DNA of 64,000 nt, taken from Phytopseudomonas argentinensis. GTDB taxonomy: Bacteria > Pseudomonadota > Gammaproteobacteria > Pseudomonadales > Pseudomonadaceae. Position numbers and translations under genes: made by a program. The notes beneath the pieces were generated by a model. The model saw only the letters and a program-made list of their open reading frames with translations. It made no database searches and had not been told where the DNA came from. Shown one piece after another: positions 28,862 through 36,872 of this stretch (positions are counted from its first letter, which is position 1; every line of letters starts with the position of its first letter). The stretch spans positions 310,001 through 374,000 of the forward strand of contig NZ_FORC01000003.1 in assembly GCF_900113905.1 (NCBI RefSeq). The letters are read 5' to 3'.

Positions 28862-29830
28862 ATGAATAAAATTCTGTCCGCGACCTTGCTGTCCGCTGCC
28901 CTGTTGACCACTTCCGCCACCAGCTTCGCCCAGGAGCCGAACTGGCCGACACGTGCGGTGCAGGTGGTGGTACCGGCCAACGCCGGCGGTGACACCGACT
29001 TCAATGCCCGCATGATGGCCAAGTACTTCACCCAGATCACCGGCAAGCCGATGGTGATCACCAACATGGGCGGCGGTGGCGGTACCGTAGCGGCGTCCCA
29101 TGTGAAGGAATCGGCTGCCGATGGCCACACCATCCTGTTCACCCACACCGGCCAGTTGATCGTCAACGAAGTCGCCGGCCTCAGTGAAGACAGCTATGAC
29201 GCCTTCGACATTTCCTGCATCGCCGGCGTCGACAAGGCATCGATCTTCGTGGCCTCCAAGCAGTCGGGCATCGACAGCGTCGAGAAACTGATCGCCCAGG
29301 CCAAGGAAAAGCCCAAGAGCATCTCCTACGGCACCGAGATGGGTAACTTCTCCCACCTGCAGGGCCTGATGTTCGAGAAGCGCACCGGTACCGAGCTGCG
29401 CTACATCGACACCGGCACCGTGGCCGAGCGCATCGTCGCGCTGCTGGGCGGGCGCATCGACATGGGCGCGATCAGCTACGGCGCGCTGCAGGACTATATC
29501 CAGAGCGGCGCGATGAACGCCCTGGCGCAACCCAACGAGGAGCGCAACCCGCTGGTCGGCGACATCCCCACCTTCCGCGAGAAGGACGTCGACCTGATCG
29601 TCGAGAAGCCCTACGTGGTCGCCTTTCCCAAAGGCACCGACGCCGCCATCGTCGCCAAGATGGCCGAGGTGATGCAGAAGATCACCAAGATCCCCAGCTA
29701 CGGCGAGGAACTGGCCAAGACCTACAAGCAGCCGGTGGCCTACTACGGCACGGACGACGCCATCGCCATGCTCAAGGAACACCGCGAGGAGTTCATGCAG
29801 TTCAAGGACGCCCTGCGGCAATCGAACTGA
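28862..29830 (+). CDS. tctC: Tripartite tricarboxylate transporter substrate-binding protein TctC
   Basis: 322-residue periplasmic binding protein (Bug/TctC family). The signal peptide MNKILSATLLSAALLTTSATS ends near residue 23. Family motifs NWPTRAVQVVVPANAGGDTD and GGGGTVAASHV form the carboxylate-binding loops. The start at 28862 has CGGAG upstream; the earlier frame from 28829 lacks one. It captures an organic acid for TctAB. The long leader and the terminator after it suggest the binding protein is made in excess. Confidence 0.88.
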   Translation: MNKILSATLLSAALLTTSATSFAQEPNWPTRAVQVVVPANAGGDTDFNARMMAKYFTQITGKPMVITNMGGGGGTVAASHVKESAADGHTILFTHTGQLIVNEVAGLSEDSYDAFDISCIAGVDKASIFVASKQSGIDSVEKLIAQAKEKPKSISYGTEMGNFSHLQGLMFEKRTGTELRYIDTGTVAERIVALLGGRIDMGAISYGALQDYIQSGAMNALAQPNEERNPLVGDIPTFREKDVDLIVEKPYVVAFPKGTDAAIVAKMAEVMQKITKIPSYGEELAKTYKQPVAYYGTDDAIAMLKEHREEFMQFKDALRQSN

Positions 29831-29837
29831 CCCCGGC

Positions 29838-29865
29838 AGCCGCAAGCCCACGCTTGCGGCTTTTT
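29838..29865 (+). terminator. Intrinsic terminator/attenuator between tctC and tctB
   Basis: AGCCGCAAGC (29838-29847) pairs perfectly with GCTTGCGGCT (29852-29861) around CCAC and is followed by TTTT. It is a textbook intrinsic terminator inside the operon, 7 bases after the tctC stop, expected to limit transcription of the membrane subunits relative to the binding protein. Confidence 0.85.
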
Positions 29866-29891
29866 CATTCCCCGATCCATAGGAGTTCGCT

Positions 29892-30371
29892 GTGGATGCT
29901 TTCAAGCGAAAAGAGCTGATCACCGGCGGCTTCATGCTGGCCGCCGGCATCGCTTACCTGCTGGCCACCATGAGCCTGCCGCGCAAGTCGTTCATCGACG
30001 CCGCGTTCGTGCCCTATGTGCTGGCGATCTTCATGTGCGGGCTGGGCGTGCTGCAGCTGGTATTCGGCTTTCGCAACGCGCCGGCCGCCGATGCCCCGGC
30101 CGACGACAAGAAGGGCGAGGTCTCCGAGTACGGCACGGTGATCAAGACCCTGGCGCTGATCGCCGCCTACATCGCCACCCTGGAGCCCATCGGCTTTCCC
30201 ATCGTCACGGCGATCTACCTGTACCTGCAGTTCATCGTGCTGACGCCCCACGGCCAGAAGATCGGCCACCTGACCTACGCGATCACGGCGATCGTCTCGG
30301 CCATCGTCATCTACCTCATCTTCCGCCAGGGCTTCGATCTGATGCTGCCCTCCGGCGTGCTGAACATCTAG
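29892..30371 (+). CDS. tctB: Tripartite tricarboxylate transporter small membrane subunit TctB
   Basis: 159-residue inner-membrane protein with four predicted membrane helices (ITGGFMLAAGIAYLLATM; VPYVLAIFMCGLGVLQLVF; AYIATLEPIGFPIVTAIYLY; ITAIVSAIVIYLIFRQGFDL). It starts with GTG behind AGGAG at ideal spacing. It partners TctA in the inner membrane. The gap to tctA is 10 bases. Confidence 0.85.
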   Translation: MDAFKRKELITGGFMLAAGIAYLLATMSLPRKSFIDAAFVPYVLAIFMCGLGVLQLVFGFRNAPAADAPADDKKGEVSEYGTVIKTLALIAAYIATLEPIGFPIVTAIYLYLQFIVLTPHGQKIGHLTYAITAIVSAIVIYLIFRQGFDLMLPSGVLNI

Positions 30372-30381
30372 GAGGCGCGCC

Positions 30382-31908
30382 ATGCTCGACCTGATGACAC
30401 ACGGCTTCGCCGCCGTCTTCTCGCTGCAGATCTTCATCCTCATCACCATCGGTGTGGTGGTCGGCATCATCTTCGGCGCCGTGCCGGGCCTGTCTGCGAC
30501 CATGGCCGTGGCGCTGTGCCTGCCGCTGACCTTCACCATGGGCCCGGCCGCCGGCCTGTCGCTGCTGGTGGCGCTCTACGTGGGGGCGATTTCCGGCAGC
30601 CTGATCCCGTCGATCCTGCTGAAGATTCCCGGTACGCCCTCATCGATCGCCACGGTGTTCGATGGCGGGCCGATGATGGAAAAGGGTGAAGGCTTCAAGG
30701 CCCTCGGCATCGGTATCGTGTTCTCGTTCCTGGGCACCTTCTTCGGGATCGGCGCGCTGATGTTCATCGCCCCGATGCTGGCCAAGGTGGCGCTCAGCTT
30801 CGGCCCCCACGAATACTTCGCCATCGCTATCTTCTCGCTGACCCTGATCGCCACGCTATCCACCGGCTCGCTGACCAAGGGCGTGTTCTCCGGCGCCCTG
30901 GGCTTCGCCTTCTCCACCGTCGGCATCGCCCCGGTGGATGCGATTCGCCGCTTCACCTTCGACCAGTCCAACCTCAACGGCGGCTTCGCCATGCTGGCGG
31001 TGATGATCGGCATGTTCGCCGTCGCCGAGGTGATTCGCTTGGCCGAGACCGGGCGCCACGCCGGCATGACCAAGGTCAAGCCGCTGGACATGTCCAAGGT
31101 GCGCGGCTTCGGCTTCTCGCTGAAGGAATTCGTCGGCCAGCTGCGCAACGCCTTCCGCTCGGCGATGATCGGCCTGGGCATCGGCGTGCTGCCGGGCGTG
31201 GGTTCGGGCACCTCGAACATCATTTCCTACATCGTGGCGAAGAAGCGCGCCAAGGACCCGGACTCCTACGGCAAGGGCAACCCTGGCGGCGTGGTGGCCA
31301 GCGAAACCTGCAACAGCGCGGCCATCGGTGGCGCCATGGTGCCGCTGCTGACCCTTGGCATTCCGGGTGACACGGTGACCGCCATGCTGCTCGGCGGCTT
31401 CCTGATCCACGGCATCCAGCCCGGCCCGCTGCTGTTCATCACCCAGGGGCCGCTGGTGTACACCATCTTCGCCGCGCTGATCCTGGCCACGGTGATCATG
31501 CTGGTGCTGGAGTTCTACGGCCTGCGCATCTTCATCAAGCTGCTGTCGGTACCCAAGCACATCCTGCTGCCGATCATCCTGGTGCTCTGCGTGGTCGGGG
31601 CCTTCGGCCTCAACAGCCGCCTGTTCGATGCCTGGAGCATCCTGCTGTTCGGCATCCTCGGCTACGGCTTCATCAAGGCCGGCATGCCGGCGCCGCCGTT
31701 CATCATCGGTTTCATCCTCGGGCCGATGGCCGAGACCAACCTGCGCCGCGGGCTGATGCTTTCCGACGGCAGCTTCACCGCCTTCCTGACCAGCCCGATC
31801 TCGGCGCTGTTCCTCGGCTTGGCGGCGCTGTCGGTACTCTGGCACGCCTACAGCCTGCTGCGCGCCAGGAAGGACAAGAAACCTGCCGAGGCGTTATCGA
31901 CGAGTTGA
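30382..31908 (+). CDS. tctA: Tripartite tricarboxylate transporter large membrane subunit TctA
   Basis: 508-residue inner-membrane protein with about 10-12 membrane helices. Characteristic glycine/proline-rich stretches occur at GIIFGAVPGLSATMAVALCL and GVLPGVGSGTSNIISYIVAK, the duplicated family signature, plus AIGGAMVPLLTLGIPGDTVT. It uses the ion gradient to import the acid delivered by TctC. AGGAGG precedes the ATG. Citrate is the classical substrate, but here the D-2-hydroxyacid dehydrogenase context suggests another di- or tricarboxylate. Confidence 0.88.
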   Translation: MLDLMTHGFAAVFSLQIFILITIGVVVGIIFGAVPGLSATMAVALCLPLTFTMGPAAGLSLLVALYVGAISGSLIPSILLKIPGTPSSIATVFDGGPMMEKGEGFKALGIGIVFSFLGTFFGIGALMFIAPMLAKVALSFGPHEYFAIAIFSLTLIATLSTGSLTKGVFSGALGFAFSTVGIAPVDAIRRFTFDQSNLNGGFAMLAVMIGMFAVAEVIRLAETGRHAGMTKVKPLDMSKVRGFGFSLKEFVGQLRNAFRSAMIGLGIGVLPGVGSGTSNIISYIVAKKRAKDPDSYGKGNPGGVVASETCNSAAIGGAMVPLLTLGIPGDTVTAMLLGGFLIHGIQPGPLLFITQGPLVYTIFAALILATVIMLVLEFYGLRIFIKLLSVPKHILLPIILVLCVVGAFGLNSRLFDAWSILLFGILGYGFIKAGMPAPPFIIGFILGPMAETNLRRGLMLSDGSFTAFLTSPISALFLGLAALSVLWHAYSLLRARKDKKPAEALSTS

Positions 31909-31924
31909 TCGCCCACTCCTGAAA

Positions 31925-31954
31925 CGAAACAAGCGCCCTGGGGCGCTTGTTTCG
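31925..31954. terminator. Bidirectional terminator between tctA and the zinc-ribbon gene
   Basis: CGAAACAAGCGCC and GGCGCTTGTTTCG form a 13-bp perfect stem with a short CTGG-type loop. Located between convergent genes, with T-rich right arm on each strand, it probably ends both transcripts. Confidence 0.75.
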
Positions 31955-31971
31955 CTTCCGCGAGATGAAAC

Positions 31972-32259
31972 CTATTCGGGCTTCTTCAGCTTCGGATTGG
32001 GAAAGAACTGCACGGCCTTGACCTTGGGATCCGCCGGTTTCTTCGGCGTCAGGCCGCTGATGTTGACGCGGGTCGGCAGCTCCCTGACCACCGAGTTGCC
32101 ACGCTCGTCCAGGGTGTCGGCGTAACCGCACTGCACGCACTCGCGATGCGGCACGCCGTCGACGTTCCACATCTTGATGCTGTCCATCTCGCTGCACGCC
32201 GGGCACACGGCACCGGCGATGAAACGCTTGGGCGTGACTTCTACAGGGGCGTCGCTCAT
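31972..32259 (-). CDS. YheV-type small zinc-ribbon protein (TIGR02443)
   Basis: 95 residues. Two Cys-x-x-Cys pairs, CPAC near residue 19 and CVQCG near residue 41, form a zinc ribbon; the C-terminus is rich in lysine and proline (NPKLKKPE). It matches the YheV/TIGR02443 family usually encoded beside prlC. Its start overlaps the prlC stop by 4 bases, so it is translationally coupled to the peptidase. Function unknown. Confidence 0.8.
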   Translation of the reverse strand: MSDAPVEVTPKRFIAGAVCPACSEMDSIKMWNVDGVPHRECVQCGYADTLDERGNSVVRELPTRVNISGLTPKKPADPKVKAVQFFPNPKLKKPE

Positions 32260-34304
32260 GCCGCCTCCGCACTCAGGCCGAGATGGCGTAGCAACGCGTC
32301 GATGCTCGGCTCACGGCCGCGGAAATCGACGAACAGCACCATCGGCGCCTGGGAACCACCGCGCGCCAGGATCGCCTCGCGGAATGCGCGACCGGTCTGC
32401 GGGTTGAGCACGCCCTCTTCCTCGAACTTCGAGAAGGCATCGGCGCTCAGCACCTCGGCCCACTTGTAGCTGTAGTAACCGGCCGCGTAACCGCCGGCGA
32501 AGATGTGCGCGAAGCTGTTGGGGAAGCGGTTATAGGCCGGCGGACGCAGCACCGAGACCTCGTCGCGGATGCCTTCGAGCACCTCCAGCACGCTGCGGCC
32601 ATCACCATGGGTGGCGTGCAGTTCGAAGTCGAACAGCGAGAACTCCAGCTGACGCACCATCATCAGGCCGGACTGGAAGTTCTTGGCGGCGAGCATCTTG
32701 TCGAGCAGGTCCTGAGGCAGCGGCTCGCCGGTCTGGTAATGGCCGGAGATCAGTGCCAGGCCCTCGGGCTCCCAGCACCAGTTCTCCATGAACTGGCTCG
32801 GCAGCTCCACGGCGTCCCAGGCCACACCGTTGATGCCGGACACGCCGACATGCTCGACGCGGGTCAGCAGGTGATGCAGGCCATGGCCGAACTCGTGGAA
32901 CAGCGTGGTGACCTCGTCATGGGTCAGCAGCGCCGGCTTGCCGGCCGACGCGGGGGTGAAGTTGCACACCAGGTTGGCCACCGGGCTGACCAGCTCGCCG
33001 CTCAATGCACGGCGCTTGTCACGGGCACCGTCCATCCAGGCACCGCCACGCTTGTTGGCGCGGGCGTAGAGGTCGAAGAAGAAACGCCCGACGTGCTGGC
33101 CGTTCTCGGAAATCTCGAACAGGCGCACATCCGGGTGCCAGGTGTCGAAGTCATGCAGCTCCTTGATCTGGATGCCGTAGAGCTTCTCGACAATGGCGAA
33201 CAGGCCGCTCAACACCTTGTCGATGGGGAAGTAGGCACGCAGGATTTCCTGGGAAATGCTATAGCGCTGCTCACGCAGCTTCTCGCTGTAGTAGCCCACG
33301 TCCCAGCTCTGCAGGTCGTTGCAGCCCTGCTCGGCGGCGAACGCACGCAGCTCGCTCAGGTCCTGCTCGGCGAACGGCTTGCTGCGTACCGCCAGGTCGC
33401 GCAGGAAACTCAGCACCTGCTCGGTGGACTCGGCCATCTTGCTGGCCAGGCTCAGCTCGGAGTAGTTGGCGAAGCCCAACAGGCGCGCCAGCTCCTGGCG
33501 CAGCTGGAGAATCTCGGCCATCACCGGGCCGTTGTCGTTCTGCCCGGCGTTAGGGCCCTGGTCCGAGGCGCGGGTGCAATAAGCCGCGTACAGCTCTTCG
33601 CGCAGCGCGCGGTTGTCGGCGTAGGTCATCACCGCGTAGTAGCTGGGGAATTCCAGGGTGATCAGCCAGCCCTGCAGGTTCTTGGCTTCGGCGGCCTGCT
33701 GCATCTGCGCCTTGGCCGACTCGGTGATGCCGGCCAGCAGGCTTTCGTCCTCGATGTGCTTGGTCCAGGCCTGGGTGGCGTCCAGCAGCTGGTTGGAGAA
33801 GCGGCTGCCCAGCTCGGACAGCTTCATCTGGATCTCGCCGTAGCGCTTCTGCTGCTCGGGCGGCAGGTCGATACCGGACAGGCGGAAATCACGCAGGGCC
33901 TGTTCGAGAATGGTCTTCTGCGCCACGTCGAAGCCGGCAGCCTCGGGGCTGGCGGCCAGCGACTCGTAGGCCTGGAACAGGGCGCGGTTCTGGCCCATTT
34001 CCGTCCAGTATTCCGACAGCTTCGGCAGGCACGCCTCGTAGGCGGCACGCAGCTCGGGGTTGTTGCGCACGGCATTGAGGTGGCTGACCGGGCTCCAGGC
34101 GCGGCCCAGCTTGGCGCCCTGCTCGTCGAGCGCGTCGATCAGGCTTTCCCAGCGCGGCGCATCGCCCTGGCTGGCCAGCACCTTGGCGACCACGCTGCGG
34201 CTCTCGGCGAGAATGGCATCCACCGCCGGCTCTACATGCTCGGGCTTGATGGTCGAATACGGCGGCAGGTCGAAATCTTGCAGCAGGGGATTGTTCGCAC
34301 TCAC
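32256..34304 (-). CDS. prlC: Oligopeptidase A
   Basis: 682-residue cytoplasmic M3 metallopeptidase that degrades short peptides, including cleaved signal peptides. The zinc motif HExxH is in LFHEFGHGLHHLL with the downstream glutamate in ENWCWEPEGLALIS. The helical N-terminal half shapes the substrate tunnel. Length is standard. The gene is divergent from the gamma-carbonic anhydrase homologue and followed by the overlapping zinc-ribbon gene, the usual Pseudomonas arrangement. Confidence 0.95.
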   Translation of the reverse strand: MSANNPLLQDFDLPPYSTIKPEHVEPAVDAILAESRSVVAKVLASQGDAPRWESLIDALDEQGAKLGRAWSPVSHLNAVRNNPELRAAYEACLPKLSEYWTEMGQNRALFQAYESLAASPEAAGFDVAQKTILEQALRDFRLSGIDLPPEQQKRYGEIQMKLSELGSRFSNQLLDATQAWTKHIEDESLLAGITESAKAQMQQAAEAKNLQGWLITLEFPSYYAVMTYADNRALREELYAAYCTRASDQGPNAGQNDNGPVMAEILQLRQELARLLGFANYSELSLASKMAESTEQVLSFLRDLAVRSKPFAEQDLSELRAFAAEQGCNDLQSWDVGYYSEKLREQRYSISQEILRAYFPIDKVLSGLFAIVEKLYGIQIKELHDFDTWHPDVRLFEISENGQHVGRFFFDLYARANKRGGAWMDGARDKRRALSGELVSPVANLVCNFTPASAGKPALLTHDEVTTLFHEFGHGLHHLLTRVEHVGVSGINGVAWDAVELPSQFMENWCWEPEGLALISGHYQTGEPLPQDLLDKMLAAKNFQSGLMMVRQLEFSLFDFELHATHGDGRSVLEVLEGIRDEVSVLRPPAYNRFPNSFAHIFAGGYAAGYYSYKWAEVLSADAFSKFEEEGVLNPQTGRAFREAILARGGSQAPMVLFVDFRGREPSIDALLRHLGLSAEAA

Positions 34305-34404
34305 GTCGGGTACCTGTGGTGGAATGAATTAGAAACACTGACCAGTGATATGGCGGTCATCTTAATTACAATCAACCCCCGACGTAACTTCAGAGGTTTC
34401 TATC

Positions 34405-34947
34405 GTGGCGATTCGTACGTATCAGGGCACAAAACCGACGCTCGGTGATCGGGTGTTCGTCGATAGCTCGGCGGTGGTCATCGGCGACGTGGAAATCGGC
34501 GAGGACAGTTCGGTGTGGCCGCTGACCGTGATCCGCGGCGACATGCACCGCATCCGCATCGGCAAGCGCACCAGCGTGCAGGACGGCAGCGTGCTGCACA
34601 TCACCCACGCCGGGCCGTTCAACCCGGATGGTTTTCCACTGATCATCGGTGACGAAGTGACCATCGGCCACAAGGTGATGCTGCACGGCTGCACTCTGGG
34701 CAGCCGCATCCTGGTCGGCATGGGCAGCACGGTGATGGACGGCGCGGTGGTCGAGGATGACGTGATCATCGGCGCCGGTAGCCTGGTGCCACCGGGCAAG
34801 GTGCTGGAGAGCGGTTTCCTGTACGTCGGCAGCCCGGTGAAACAGGCACGCCCATTGACCGACAAGGAGCGCAACTTCTTCAGCTACACCGCCGGCAACT
34901 ACGTGAAACTCAAGGACCAGCACATCGCCGAAGGCTACGATCACTAG
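34405..34947 (+). CDS. Gamma-carbonic anhydrase family protein (YrdA-like)
   Basis: 180-residue left-handed beta-helix protein with hexapeptide repeats (VVIGDVEIGEDSSVWPLTVI, IIGDEVTIGHKVMLHGCTLG). The metal-ligand histidines are in HITHAG and IGHKVMLHGC. It starts with GTG; TCAGAGG lies upstream. E. coli YrdA/YdbC-type relatives bind zinc, but carbonic anhydrase activity is not always present, so activity is unproven here. Confidence 0.88.
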   Translation: MAIRTYQGTKPTLGDRVFVDSSAVVIGDVEIGEDSSVWPLTVIRGDMHRIRIGKRTSVQDGSVLHITHAGPFNPDGFPLIIGDEVTIGHKVMLHGCTLGSRILVGMGSTVMDGAVVEDDVIIGAGSLVPPGKVLESGFLYVGSPVKQARPLTDKERNFFSYTAGNYVKLKDQHIAEGYDH

Positions 34948-34993
34948 CTGCCATCCGCCAGTTGGACGTGCAAGCGCGGGCAAAAAGGAGTAA

Positions 34994-35028
34994 CCTTCAT
35001 TTGACGTTTATTTTTATTCAAATGAAGG
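34994..35028. promoter_or_regulatory. Perfect 11-bp inverted repeat before the Xre/RES toxin-antitoxin operon
   Basis: CCTTCATTTGA (34994-35004) and TCAAATGAAGG (35018-35028) are perfect complements separated by 13 AT-rich bases. The right arm overlaps the AAGGAGG ribosome binding site of the antitoxin. It is a likely autoregulatory operator bound by the antitoxin or toxin-antitoxin complex, and in mRNA could hide the ribosome binding site. Confidence 0.7.
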
Positions 35029-35035
35029 AGGCAGC

Positions 35036-35506
35036 ATGACCGTTACCGCAATGCGTCAGGCCAAAGAGGGCAAGGACGACCACTCGCCCGTGGTCGCTGC
35101 CTTCTGGGATTTCAGCGCCGGCCGGGAAAAGCTCAGCGAAGCCGAGCGCCTGCAGCAGATCAGGGACGGCTTCGCTGCCGACCTGGTGCAGGCCGTCAAG
35201 GCGACCTTCACCCTGCCCGAGCGCAGCCTGGAAATTCTCCTCAACGCCTCGATCTCGACCCTCGAACGCCGCCGCCGCGAGCGCAAGGTACTCGACCCGG
35301 TCGCCTCGGAGCGCCTGGATCGAATCGCCATGGTCTGCCAACTGGCTGAAGACGTATTCGAAAGCCGCCAGGCCGCTGCAGAGTGGATGTCCCGCGCCAA
35401 TCGTTCGCTCGGCGGGCAGGCGCCGATCATGCTCTGCGAGACGGAAATCGGCGCCAAGCAGGTACGTCGGGTGCTCAATGCGCTCGACTGGGGTGGCGCG
35501 GCCTGA
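35036..35506 (+). CDS. Xre/MbcA/ParS-type antitoxin (DUF2384)
   Basis: 156-residue antitoxin. The N-terminal half is helical and DNA-binding-like (LPERSLEILLNASISTLERR, an HTH-type segment at about 62-85). The C-terminal MbcA/ParS toxin-binding domain includes VFESRQAAAEWMSRANRSLG and a tail ending LNALDWGGAA that plugs the toxin active site in this family. The start has AAGGAGG. It overlaps the toxin start by one base (TGATG), giving coupled translation with antitoxin first. It likely represses its own promoter via the inverted repeat just upstream. Confidence 0.85.
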   Translation: MTVTAMRQAKEGKDDHSPVVAAFWDFSAGREKLSEAERLQQIRDGFAADLVQAVKATFTLPERSLEILLNASISTLERRRRERKVLDPVASERLDRIAMVCQLAEDVFESRQAAAEWMSRANRSLGGQAPIMLCETEIGAKQVRRVLNALDWGGAA

Positions 35507-35967
35507 TGCGCGCCTGGCGCGTGGCCAAGGCCAAGCGGGCGACCGATTTGTCCGGGCGTGGCGCGGCCATCGAAGGCGGGCGCTGGAACGAGCAGGATAT
35601 CGCCGCGGTGTACATGGGCCTCAGCCCCGGCATCTGCTGCCTGGAAACCTTCGTCCACGCCGAAGGCCCGCCAGCGATGCCGATGAAGATCACCTGTTTC
35701 GAGCTGCCGGACGACGCGGATCTCTACTGGGAGCCCGCTGCCGGCGAACTGCCAGACGGCTGGAACGCGCTGCCGGTGGATCGCCCGAGCATGGACTTTG
35801 GCAGCGCCTGGCTACGCGAGGTCAGCCACCTCGGCCTGATCGTGCCATCGGCGGTGCTGCCGCTGGAGCGCAACCTGGTAATCAACCCGCTGCACCCCGC
35901 CGTCAGCCGTATCCAAATCGTCGACACCTACGATTTCACCTACGACCCACGCATGTTCAAGGCGTGA
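35506..35967 (+). CDS. RES-domain toxin
   Basis: 153-residue RES-family toxin. These enzymes degrade NAD+ (MbcT, Xre-RES systems) or ADP-ribosylate Prs (ParT). The conserved R, E and S that name the family are visible as GRWN (R26-N28), Y36, CCLETFVHAE (E47) and a later serine-rich stretch. The start is the ATG at 35506 that overlaps the antitoxin stop; the frame is open upstream to 35383 but that part lies inside the antitoxin. Complete and intact, so probably an active toxin held by the antitoxin. Confidence 0.85.
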   Translation: MRAWRVAKAKRATDLSGRGAAIEGGRWNEQDIAAVYMGLSPGICCLETFVHAEGPPAMPMKITCFELPDDADLYWEPAAGELPDGWNALPVDRPSMDFGSAWLREVSHLGLIVPSAVLPLERNLVINPLHPAVSRIQIVDTYDFTYDPRMFKA

Positions 35968-35986
35968 ACGACCTCCAGGAAGCCGT

Positions 35987-36484
35987 GTGAATATTCGCCC
36001 TCTTACCGAAGCCGATTTCGATCAGGTCTGGCCCATCATTCGCGATGTGGTCCAGGGCCAGGAAACCTACGCCTATGACCCGGCCATGGACCGCGAAACG
36101 GCCTGGAAAACCTGGGTCGAGCTGCCCCGCGCCACCTATGTGGCCGAACAGGACGGGCAGATCCTCGGCACCTATTACATCAAGGCCAACGCCGCAGGGC
36201 CGGGCGACCACGTGTGCAACTGCGGCTACATGACCTCGCCGGCGGCGCGTGGCAAGGGCGTGGCGAGCGCGCTGTGCCAGCACTCACTGCAGGTCGCCCG
36301 CGAGCTGGGCTTTCAGGCCATGCAGTTCAACTCCGTGGTGGCCAGCAACACGGTCGCCGTGGCCCTCTGGCAGAAGCACGGCTTCACCATCGTCGGCACC
36401 CTGTCCAAGGCGTACCGCCACCGCACACTGGGCCTGGTGGATTGCCATGTGATGTACCGCTGGCTGGCGGACAATGATCTTTAG
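35987..36484 (+). CDS. GNAT-family N-acetyltransferase
   Basis: 165 residues. Acetyl-CoA-binding loop RGKGVAS (about residue 86-92) in YMTSPAARGKGVASALCQHS and the family tail VALWQKHGFTIVGTLSKAYR. It starts with GTG behind AGGAAGCC, 20 bases after the toxin stop. Its substrate is unknown. Position just behind the toxin-antitoxin pair raises the question of linkage, but GNATs are common single genes. Confidence 0.82.
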   Translation: MNIRPLTEADFDQVWPIIRDVVQGQETYAYDPAMDRETAWKTWVELPRATYVAEQDGQILGTYYIKANAAGPGDHVCNCGYMTSPAARGKGVASALCQHSLQVARELGFQAMQFNSVVASNTVAVALWQKHGFTIVGTLSKAYRHRTLGLVDCHVMYRWLADNDL

Positions 36485-36539
36485 CCGCTGGGTGCCTGCG
36501 ATGGCCGCAACGTGGCGAAAGCGGACGTAAGACCTCTAT

Positions 36540-36563
36540 CTGTGGGAGCGGGCCATGCCCGCG
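36540..36563. repeat. REP unit
   Basis: TGTGGGAGCGGGCCATGCCC followed by GCGA, the same REP unit as at 8743 and 62441, here as a single copy. It has the palindromic core GCGGGCCATGCCCGC. Confidence 0.8.
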
Positions 36564-36669
36564 AAAATAATGGACATAGCCCGTCCCTCCAGAATGAGCC
36601 CGCCAGCATTACCGAGTTGCCTGTGCGCTCGGTTCCGCTCTGACGAGCGGGTTTCTTTTGGCATTGCCC

Positions 36670-36788
36670 CAAAAGTAACCAAAAGGTCTAGCCCCGCCAT
36701 CCGGCCCCAGCTTCGCTGGGGTTCCCTCGCTCCATCATTGCTCCGGGGGCCGGCCTGAAGGGGCGATTGGCGTCATCAGTTACTTTTG
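36670..36788. repeat. 119-base element with inverted ends CAAAAGTAAC/GTTACTTTTG
   Basis: CAAAAGTAAC (36670-36679) and GTTACTTTTG (36779-36788) are perfect inverted termini. The inside is GC-rich, with CCCCAGC/GCTGGGG and GGGGGCCGGCC. It has no coding capacity and looks like a small non-autonomous palindromic element of the kind common in Pseudomonas intergenic DNA. Confidence 0.5.
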
Positions 36789-36872
36789 CACAAGAGAAAC
36801 ATAAAAAAGCCAAAACGCTGGATGTCCGCTTCTGCCTTGCTGCAGTCGATAAGCCAGTAGCTCTCGAGCAAG

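Larger units (their letters stand above)
36485..36872. other. 388-base repeat-bearing gap
   Basis: No gene. Contains one REP unit (36540-36563) and a 119-base element with inverted ends (36670-36788). The rest is GC-rich with short hairpins such as CCCCAGC-TTC-GCTGGGG near 36707. No promoter was recognised. Confidence 0.5.

Noticed and set aside
32505..34448. 647-codon plus-strand open frame
   Set aside because: Antisense to prlC, which has all expected motifs; no recognisable protein features in the shadow frame.
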